NCBI RefSeq assembly: GCF_001540865.1
Contig: NW_017893441.1
Location: 1-64,000, forward strand
Direction: 5' to 3'
DNA length: 64,000 nt
From: Ananas comosus
Lineage: Eukaryota; Streptophyta; Magnoliopsida; Poales; Bromeliaceae
Shown: piece by piece, positions 23,262 to 32,485 of the stretch
Position numbering within the stretch: position 1 is the first letter of the stretch
How the letters are laid out: the number at the start of each line of letters is the position of its first letter
Notes under the pieces: model-generated
Database searches by the model: none
The model's input: only the letters and a program-made list of their open reading frames with translations
What the model was told of the DNA's origin: nothing
Position numbers and translations under genes: made by a program

Positions 23262-23608
23262 TTTTTTAAGAGTAAACTTCATATTGCCTCTTTGTGATAT
23301 AGAGTTTTTTTATTTTGCCAACCTGTAGTTGAAAATATTACACTTTGCCTACCGTGGTTTAATTTTTATTTCACCAACTAGGAAGCCAAAATAAAAAATT
23401 TTCAAAAACTACCGAGTAGCAAAGTAAAAAATACACTAAATCAGTGATTAGTTAATTACAACTTTTTGGAACTGAGAATTGAAAAAAAAAAGAAAAAAGT
23501 TTTAAACCATAGAGGAGCTAAGTGCAAGTTTTGACTCATTGGAAGATAAAATAAAAATGCACTGTACCACTGAAGGGCAAATTAAAATATATCCATTACT
23601 TTTAAAAA
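23262..23608. mobile_element. Fold-back / MITE-like repeat
   Basis: The left end (TTTTTTAAGAGTAAACTTC...TTGCCTC) and the right end, reverse complemented (TTTTTTTAAAAGTAATGG...TTGCCC), form an imperfect inverted repeat of about 40 bp around a ~270-bp core. The phrases 'TTCATATTGCC' and 'ATTACACTTTGCC' are typical of a widespread plant MITE type. No transposase and no clear target duplication. Confidence 0.4.
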
Positions 23609-24238
23609 AAAGTATGACTTATCAAATTAAATTCTAATTTTACTATATAAATTATCTATAACCCTATATTAAACCGCGATTTCTTATCCAGCGCAACCTC
23701 CTTCATTGGTTCTTTCTTGGCTCTTTCTCTTCCAGTGGTGATTTTCATAGCACCCATTTTAAGATTAAATTAATTAATTCAATGTGCAGTATTTAATTAA
23801 ATGCACCATATTCCACTAACGAGTGGATTTTATAACTCCAATCTACTCCCCTCCTCAATTAATCCTTCCACCCCGCACTAATGACTAGGTTTTGTAATTT
23901 CAATCCACTCCCCTCCTCCATTAATTCTTATTTACCATGCAAAGAAGAGCATTATCATCTAATCTCCCACCCTACACTCATTTCTCTCTCTTTTATTGCA
24001 TTAACGAAGATGATGAGGACGATGAAGAAAAAGACGAAAAAAAAAAGCATGCGAAGAACGTTGAGAAGCATCATCCTGCGAAGCCGAGCCGCGGCTTATA
24101 TAAGTGCCTGCTGGGCTGATTCGCGCCAGGGCCCCTGTTAGCTATGAACCGCTGCCACCTCGGCTGCCTCCTCGCACGGCTCACACGTGCCCACAACTGG
24201 GTGAGGCGAGCGGTGTCTTGAGCCTCTTTTTCAAGCGG
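23609..24238. other. Spacer with a GC-rich segment of unknown nature
   Basis: The first 400 bp are AT-rich with nothing recognisable. At about 24068-24238 the composition jumps to GC-rich, with a TATA-like TTATATAAG (24097) and a T5 run (24227) 130 bp later. Without the solo LTR that begins at 24244 this segment would run into the equally GC-rich start of 28824-28850. I see no snRNA-type upstream element or tRNA box, so I make no gene call. Confidence 0.35.
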
Positions 24239-24999
24239 ACGCTTATAAGGACTGAGATTTTGATAGTGTAGCTAAATACTCTGTTAACGATATTTTTGTG
24301 TGTAATTTAATTACATAAGCACTCATCAAGTTTTAGGAGAAAACGAGTTAGAATGAAGAAGTTATGCGATAAATACAAATCACTTAAAGTGATCAATAGT
24401 AACTCCGGTTTTCCGGAGAGGCTGATGAGTAGAGTTGGCTTCTAGCGCGTATCGGACTTCGTTCATAGCGATCCAATAGCTTGTTTTGAACGGTTCAGCT
24501 ATTCTAGAACCAATGGCACTGATAGATTTCAGATCTGATGCACGGTTTTCAAGAAAAAAGAGGTTTATTGTTTTTACACATATAGGTATATATGTGGTTT
24601 TTGGTATTTGGAGAGTGGATGAGTTTTGTCGTGAATCTGTGATCAAATCGAATGAAACGAAATACTAGATTCGATGCCCTAGTCGTGCTGAATGCGCTGG
24701 CGTAATTCGTTTGGAAATCCGACGGACAGATCTTCGGGAATTGCGAAATGTTCGCTGAGGGGTCGAAATCGGCAAAACGAAAAAATTGCGAAAAGCCCAA
24801 TATTTTATGCGCCGTTTTGCGTGATTTCGAACGTCGAGAGGCTTGTGTGCAAAATACAAACGCTGGCAGGGACTGGGATTTTAATATGCAGCTTTGGAGG
24901 ACCTTTTCGCAATTGTACACACGGTATTTAAGGTTGGCAACTAGGGTTTCATGAGGAAAACCCTAGCCCTTGGTCTTCTCCTCAGCTGAGCTGTTCTAA

Positions 25000-25880
25000 G
25001 CCGTCATCAGCACCATTGTGCCCTAGCCGTGCGCGTACCCCGGCCGCCGGCAAGCATTCCTGGCCACCGCAAAAGCCCCACTCAGCCTTCCTCTCTACTT
25101 CTCTCACAACCTCCCCTTCATCTCGGCTTGCACTGCTGCGAGGGTGACCCCACACCCTCGGGCTCCACCTCTGACAGCAGGCCCCCAACCCGGCGACCAT
25201 CCCTGTCGATCGCCGCTGCTCCTTAGCGCCGCCGCCGCCGCCGCCGCCACCCTGGCAAGCTGCGGCCAAGATTGGATAGATCTGGCTGAGGTGGTTAGAT
25301 CTCCCTCTCCTCGCGCTGCTGCTGCTCGGGATTGAAAGCACCACACTCCTGGAACTTCCTGACGCCGTCCCCGCCGGCCGTCGCCGCCTGCACGCGTCGC
25401 CGGCGCCGCCAAGGCAATCCACGGTCACCTTCTGCAGCTCGGGCCTAGCTCGAGTCAGCTTGCAGCCGCGAACTGCAGTCGCCTCGAGGTGGGCCGCCCC
25501 GCCTCCCTGTGAGCACCGGCGACCTCCCGCGCACGATTTTCGCCGTCCCCGAGCGCCCCGGCCACCACTCGTGACTACTGCGGCCGCCCAGACCTGGTGC
25601 GGGCCGAGGCCGAGCCTCCTTGGCTATTGCACGTCACCGCCGCTCACAACGGGGAGCACCGTCCCTCCCTAGGCCTCCGAAGACGGATCGCCGTCGCCCC
25701 GAGCTCCTCCGGCAGCCGCCGGGCTGCCACGGACACCTGGAACCCGAGAGCAAGCCGCGCCACCGGCCGCCTCCCGCCGCCAGCCAATAGGTGCCCCGGA
25801 CCCCACCGACCGGCCACACCCTTCCCCGGCCGGATCGCACGCCGTCTGGCCGCCGGCGACCAACCCTAGCTCCACTGCTC
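25000..25880. other. GC-rich island inside the long solo LTR
   Basis: About 880 bp of strongly GC-rich, CCG-repeat-bearing sequence is embedded in AT-rich LTR. It is preceded by TATTTAAGG and two ACCCTAG-like leader motifs near 24930-24970. Open frames occur on both strands and in several phases, as GC-rich DNA lacks stop codons by chance; none shows a recognisable domain. It may be a promoter/leader region or a captured host fragment. Confidence 0.45.
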
Positions 25881-27117
25881 CGGTAAGGTTGTAATTTGTT
25901 ACCAGCTCACTGTTTGGGATTTCCGGTCACCTTTCCGGCGATCTGAAGGCACCCCGATGACTTTGGAAGTGAGCACGATCATCCTCGTTTCATGCTGAGC
26001 ATCGTGCTCACCTCTGTTGGAGTCAGAAATGTCCCGGTTTGCGTTATAGAAGAGTTTCAAATACAGTGCACCCTGTTTTCCTGTAGTCTGTGTAGCTCAC
26101 ACGCTCACCACAGCAGCCGGCAGTTCTCCGAAAGGTGAGCATGGCCTACGGCACACCAAGACCTGTCAGCGGGTGTCTCAGCTTGGCTGAATGATACTCG
26201 GATTGTGCTATCAAGCCATAAAACCCAGTAAAATCACATAAAATGATGTGATTTTAGATATTTGCGGGGGCTTTTGTGCAATTGTGCACTTCGTGGCTGC
26301 TGTGGGTAGTGTGTAAGGACAGCGGGTGACCTCTGGACTGGTTGTCCAAGGCTCCAGGCTTTTTCGAAAATCAAATGTTGATTTTCTGCGCGTTTTTCGA
26401 CGAAATTTCGTTGACGGAACGCGTTTTCGGTTCGGAATTCTTCCGAAGGTGCCTCACGGTAGAGCATGTGGTCACTAAGCCTTGTTGGCTGGTCACTCGC
26501 GTCATTTCTAGGGTTCGAAAATGATGGGTTAGCAACGGTGGGTTTTCGGTGTCGAATTAGACACTTCCGGGAACCCGGATCGGAACGATTATCTGACGAT
26601 AATCGTTTCGATGTGAGGCGGTGTGTTTGCTGCCAAATCCCATGAATAATGGTGTTTAGTCGCAGCGGGTGACTCGTAGTACGAGTTGGTGCATTCTGGG
26701 ACAGTTCGTGGGTCCCGGTAAAGTCTCGGTGCGATTTTCGGGAATCCACGGCAAGTTATGGTAGTCGATTTTGGAAAACCGATCTTCGTGGGATTATTTG
26801 TGGGGTTGTGGTTTAAGTATTGGTTATTTGTGGGTTAGACACTAACTCGGTGGACCCTCCTTTGGTCTGGTTGATGTTCTTTCGTAGTTAGGAGACAGGC
26901 GCGACATTCGTACAGGTGGGTACTTCGATCCGAAACGGTACAGTGGTGCACGCTCGGTGATAGCTTCTTACCCTTGCTCTCTCATTGTTATCTGGCATAT
27001 ATATCTTTATATATAGTGTTGAGCCTAACACCCATGTTGTTTTGGTTAAACTCTACTCGGTTGTTTTTCATATCTAGTATCATGAGTAGGAGTAGAGTGG
27101 ATTTATGATTTCAGGTG

Positions 27118-27650
27118 AGATCAGTGACCTAGCTGGTCGGTTTTAGTATTCCGTGTCTGTGACCTATTCGGTCGGTTTACTGCATTGTTATTGTGACCTA
27201 CTTGGTCGGTTGGACTATTTGATGACCTATATGGTCGGTATACCCTGCGGGATGGGATTGTCAGCTAGTGCTGACGGATGATTACAGTTTACTCAGATCC
27301 ATCATTTGACATGTATGTGACCTAGTCGGTTAGTTCGTGACTCTTGTCGTTTGATGACCTTTGAGGTCGGTGTATCCTGAGGGGTAGGATTGTCGGCTAG
27401 TGGCTGACGGTAGTTCTGGATTTCATCGATACATGATGTGACATTCGTGTGACCTATTGGTCGGTTCTTGCGTATATATTTAGTTGACATTAAGCAGTAC
27501 TTGTATACTTGTGGGAGGATGTTGAGTTGTTCCATCCTAGTTAACCTGAGTAGTCGGTTCTTGTGCTTCCTTACAGTTTGATGATCTATACAGTCCGTGT
27601 GCCCTAAGAGGGTAGGATTGCCGGCTGGTTGCCGACGGTTGGCTATTGAG
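27118..27650 (+). repeat. Degenerate repeats GTGACCTA..GGTCGGT
   Basis: The phrase GTGACCTANNNGGTCGGT or a variant occurs about eight times between 27118 and 27460. Three times (near 27220, 27352 and 27581) it is followed by CCCTG/A..GGG..GGATTGTCGGCT..GCTGACGG, giving larger units of about 60 bp. GACC/GGTC arms make each short unit an interrupted palindrome. Confidence 0.65.
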
Positions 27651-28823
27651 CATATCAGTATTGATCGCCACTGCTCGTACGCATTTCACGAACACCAGCG
27701 ATCTGATCCACCGCAAGAGGGTATTCTTTACCGGAAAAGTAGTTGCAGGTGCCAACCCGTGAGCCCAAGAGAGGTTATATGCTTTCAGACCTAAGAGCTT
27801 ATGCTGGGGTCGTAGGCCTGAGGTGTTGCGGACCAATATGGCTGTTCCAGATTGGGTATATTTGGTCTACACGTCCGGTAGACGCATATGACTAAAGTAG
27901 CAGTTGTTGCATGCATACTTACAGTTTTTTTTTTTCACTTGTCTTGCTACTATAGTTTTGATATCCATGTATGCATTCAGTTCTTCTTTACAGTAGTAGT
28001 AGTTATATATTCGGTTATTGTTCTACTTTCTTTCAGTTTATGGCTACTGTATTTGTTATATCTACTCATGACCTTGTTATCTCTTCCTGATCCGGTGAGT
28101 ACTCCTCATCTTCGTCGGCTTGCGGTACCCATTGGGAGGGGAGATATGTTTACATGTTCTCACCTCCCCCACCATTTTTCAGGTATTGAGGGCGGTGAGG
28201 GTTGAGACGAGGCGTGAGACACGTTCTTAGCAATCGATAGAGCTTCCGACCCAATTTATTTGGTTTAGTTGCTACCCTCTTTATTTCTGATGATATGACT
28301 TAGATATATTGGTTCAGTGATTTTTGTTTACTTGGATAAATGTGATTTTGGTAAATGAATTAAAGAACCTATGATTTTCTATGAGACAAAAACGGTTTTC
28401 TACCCCTCGTGATAGTGTGTTTTAAAGAAAAAGGGTTTCTGTGTGAGAAACGGTTTTGAAAAGGTTTTCTCGTGGTTTTCATAAACTAGTATTTCAAAAT
28501 GAATTTCCTTGTAGGAAACATTTTAAACTAATAGTTATGGATTTCTGAAGAAACTCTGAATGTGAATCTGTTGGTGAATGGTGTATGAATGTATGAATGT
28601 TGAATGTTTGTATATTTAGTTGTAGTGGTTGTATCCGTTTATGTATCTTGTACTTGTGCGACGCCGTGCAAATACAGGGGAGACTCTGTCCGGATGAATA
28701 GTGGACTCCCTATATTTGTGGCGGATCTGGCATACCCTGGGGGTCAGATTTGTAAAGAAAAAAAATTTGGGCGCTTCCGCATTGCTTTTAAATCAAAAAG
28801 GGACCCTGGGGAGTGACAACGCT

Positions 28824-29386
28824 GCGCGGGAGCTCGCTTCTCGAGAATCACAGGAACTTCTTGGTAAATCTAAATTATTTGAGAATTAGGATTTCTGTGG
28901 TTGATGTGATGGCAAGACTGTCAGTTTAAATATTGCAGTTTAGTGATACAGATGAGTTGCGTGTTCATAGGTCGCAATGGTAATCCAGAAGTGACTCGGC
29001 GCGGGAAGCAACTACCAGCTGGAGATTAAGAAGATCTATGACATTAATAGCAGTAGAAAGTGGGACTCGGGGATAGAGAGAATGGATGAATTTAGAATTA
29101 TCTTAGAATCCATTTTTTGAAGGAAAAACAAAAAAAAACAAAGACAGAGAGAAAGTGTTTAACTTTGAATTCAGAGGATGAGAAAAAAAGATTTTGAAAA
29201 AAGAAAGTATAAATAGAAATTAAATTGACAAACACATTTTCTAGAACTAGCATTTGTAATAGTACTATAAAAAAATATCTTAATTTATTTAGTTATAATG
29301 TTATATGTTAATCAACAAACAATTAGTAAAAGAAAATTATAGTAAACCTATTGACTGTATGATATACTAAAGACATGCTTTGTAAT
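28824..29386. other. Spacer, no gene seen
   Basis: AT-rich apart from the first 30 bp, with poly-A runs near 29125-29140. It is the right flank of the long solo LTR. No feature recognised. Confidence 0.5.
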
Positions 29387-29895
29387 CACTACAACAAAAA
29401 CGATTATAGCGACACTTTTAAATGTCGGTATAGGTCAAAAAAAGTATTGCGGGCTAAATTACCGATACTTTTTAAAAGTGTTATTATATGTTGGGTCACT
29501 ATATATGGGCCGCCTTGATGTTTGACACCCACTACTCCAGAGACCTGTGGCGGAGGGACACGTGACGATCGTAACTCTTTACGGTCCCTACAAGATCCTC
29601 GTGGCCGAACTCCAACCGTCGGAAGTTTACCTCATTGGCTGTGGGGGCGGAGGAGAATAAGAGAAGATGATGATCAATTTTTTATTTCTTTTTGTTTTTT
29701 TTTTCCTTTTCTATTTGTAATCAGACCGAGTGGGTTGGTTGGGGTTGATTGAGTGGCGAAATTTTTTGTTTTTGATTGGATTGTGCTTTATATTTATATT
29801 TTAATAGATTTTTTTAAAAGTTTTGGTATAAATGAGAGACACTTATACAAAATTGTTCCAAAAATGTGTCATTATAATCTAATTCTATTATAGTG
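29387..29895 (+). mobile_element. CACTA-type MITE, copy 2, with TSD AAT
   Basis: It begins CACTACAACAAAAACG and ends CTATTATAGTG, with a perfect 3-bp target duplication AAT (29384-29386 and 29896-29898), the size made by CACTA transposases. At 509 bp it is a sister of the copy at 21674: same TAGCGACACTTTTAAAT subterminal block, same GTCGGAAGTTTACCTCATTGGCTG-like middle and same TGTTCCAAAAATGTGTC near the right end. Its centre has an extra CG-rich segment absent from copy 1. No coding sequence. Confidence 0.85.
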
Positions 29896-29898
29896 AAT

Positions 29899-30752
29899 CT
29901 GTAATATAAATCAGGTACAAATCACATATGGATCTCATAATTTAATAAATTTTAATAACATTTTATTATTTCAAACATTTTGTTCTAGTTAGATCAAACA
30001 AATAATTTGCATATATTTATTTTCCTTACTAGAAATTATTTAACATAGAGGTGAGTGCCATGTAGTTTGAATTGAATAATTCAATGGAAGTGACTCTTTC
30101 TTGCTGGTGCGGTTTGATTATCAATGTAATTTAATGGTTCGTTTTTAAAAGTTAAAAACCAAAAGCACAAAATAAATCATTTTTTAAAAATCCAATACAT
30201 ATTTATCTTATATTATAGTTGGATAATTGCAAGTTATTAATAGATAATTTAGATTTTCAGACAACATAAAGCCAACGAATTCAGACCTCGTTCAAAATCG
30301 ATGTCCAGATCCAAACCGGAATTTGACCCAATTGCAAGCTACAATTAAATAAAAAATAAAAAAATAATAAATGTGTATTTAATTAAAACCTCAATTCAAA
30401 TATTATATGGATTGTCATGCCCCGGACTCTAATCTCACTCGAATTTTATGTGGTTTGTCACGCCCTGCACCCTATTTTGTAAACATTTATGGAAACAATC
30501 TTTGATTTGAAAGAGTTTTGCAGAAGCTCCAGTTAATAAACATTGAAAAGCTTGCTTATAACGCGACAAGATCCTACTACATGGACAATATCTCTCCTAT
30601 TTACACGTGGTGTCGAAATATAAACCATATCACAAGAAAACAACCTGTGGCAAGATCAAGACAGGGAGACAGGAGCTACTGAAAAAGAAAAATCAATCAT
30701 ACATTGTCACGCAATGTGGTCCCTTTTTACGTAAAAAAAAAAAAAGCGAAAA
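29899..30752. other. AT-rich spacer with possible LTR scraps
   Basis: Two short sequences, TTGTCATGCCCCGGAC (30413) and TTGTCACGCCCTGCACC (30459), look like reversed gypsy LTR termini (GGGGCGTGACA). They may be tips of very old minus-strand insertions. The rest is AT-rich; a run of A and G (30734-30752) precedes LTR D. No gene seen. Confidence 0.35.
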
Positions 30753-32485
30753 TGTAATATACTGAATTTTTAATATAAAAATAAGTGTAAATAAAAATAG
30801 TGTAAGATACTATTTTTATTGGACTTAGAGAAGTAAAATAAAAGTCGGAAATGACTTATGCTGAAATTGGAATGGAAACAGAAAATTTAGAATTTTCTGT
30901 AAGATACGGGGCTGGTATTATAACAGAAAATTCACGGTGTTAGAAAATTATAAAAATTGAAGAATTTGTCGGAATTATTTTTCTGAGGATACATTTAAAG
31001 TTTCATGTAATTCTGATACCCGAAAAGTGAAAAATAAAATTTTACTGCTATCTGCTAGAGATTCGGATCGGCAGAGCTTTCGGTGGCCAAAAATGGTCCA
31101 AACTGAAAAGTTAAGATATCGTTCTTTATATTAATTTTAACCGATCCCGACTGTCAAATTTGAGAGCAAACGGATATTCAGAAGGGCTCCGGCGAGAAAT
31201 ATCAGATTCTGAATTGCTAAACTGAAAATTGTATTAGTGTTGGGGGACCAAAATGTAAGGATTAATTCCTGCCTTGTGGGGGGAGGGGGGTTTAAGAGCA
31301 ATTGTTTGCTCTTATCTACAGGCCCACACCCTCCACCAACTGATTTGTACCAGGGACCCTCTCCTCTCTTCTTCTTTTCGTTTCTTTTTTCCTTTCTCTC
31401 TCTAACCTGTGGCGTTGGAGCTTGTGAAGGGAAGTTGGTGGGAGTTGATGTTGCAGGCTGCGAGGAAGCCTTCTGAGCAGAGAAACTTGCTAGGGAGGCC
31501 TCCGAATTGAGGTAAGGTGGCTATAATTTCATAGTTTGGGGTTAAGCTTTTTGTTCCAAAGAGGTTAAGCTGTTGGTTTTGGGTTTTGAAGGAATTTCTT
31601 AGTTGAGTGGGTTTTCTTGGTGTGTTTAGCTGAAAAGAAGTTTTGTAGTAGGAAAGCAACTTGTTGGGACTGAAACCTGAGGTAAAGTGATGTAATTGCT
31701 GGTTTCGATTAGGTTAATTCTCTAAAAAGGGTTTAAGTTATGGATTTTAGGGTTCTAAAGTATATAGATGCTATGTAAATGCTATGTGAACCTAGAAATG
31801 GTATTATGGACAGTATACATGTAAATTCTTGGTTAGAAAGGAAAGCAGAGATGGGTTGGTTGCTGGGGTTTGTTCTAATTACTCTAGAAAAGGATTCTTT
31901 AATTGCTAGAGCTTAAAGTTACCGTGAAACCTAGAGAACAAACCATATGTTATGTGTATATATGTATAGTATACATGTGAATTGTTGGGTTGAAATGAAA
32001 CTCGAGGTGAGGATTAGATAATTCCTAGTTGTGGTTTATGGTATTTAATCTAAAGAAAAGGTTTGAGCTATGGTTTTCTTGCTTGCTAAAGTGTGTAGTG
32101 GCCATGCAAACCTAGAGAGAAAGCTAAATGTGTTATATGTTAACCTTGGCAGCTGGGAGTGAGGCAAGCTATTATGCAGATTTTTGGTTAAGGATTGATG
32201 TAAGTCCTCTAAACTATTTAGTTTTGAGGTTCTTGGGTTGTTGAGACATGTATTATTCTATATGTTCTTATAGAATCTGTGTATATAGAAAGTATATAGA
32301 GCTTAAGCTCGAAAATGCTGTTTTGTAGGGTTGAAGAGTTAGTTTGAAATTGATCGCGTAGAAACCTAATTGAGGATAAAACTGACGCGTTGGAAAGCTC
32401 GGATCGGCATTCCGACGAGCCTACGGCAAGCTAGTGAGAAAAAATCTCATTTTAGCTTCGTTTGTTGCGAGCGAGGGTTGTGATC
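30753..32485 (+). mobile_element. Gypsy LTR D, 5' part
   Basis: It starts TGTAATATACTGAATTTT, has the usual order of a U3, a CT-rich leader (TTTCTCTCTCTAACC near 31393) and a donor GAATTGAG/GTAAGG near 31512, and is cut at 32485 by element E. It resumes at 55230 after E. It has no ACCGGT array, which makes it a useful exception. The 20 bases before it are purine-rich, so it could be a 3' LTR, but no internal coding region is visible to its left. Confidence 0.6.

Larger units (their letters stand above)
24244..28818 (+). mobile_element. Very long solo gypsy-type LTR with TSD ACGCT
   Basis: A perfect 5-bp repeat ACGCT (24239-24243 and 28819-28823) brackets 4575 bp. The right end GGGGAGTGACA matches the other gypsy LTRs. 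The left end TATAAGGACTG equals TGTAAGG with one G-to-A change, fitting the TGTAA start of the family. Further LTR signs are CATAAGCACTC and GTTAGAATG blocks near the left end that resemble those at 40700-40730. No PBS, gag or pol follows, so it is solo. Its length is far above the 2-2.7 kb of its neighbours. Confidence 0.6.

Noticed and set aside
24982..25875. Several open frames of 60-150 codons on both strands
   Set aside because: They fall in the GC-rich island of the long solo LTR. Frames overlap in many phases, are Pro/Arg/Ala-rich and have no recognisable domain; base composition explains them.
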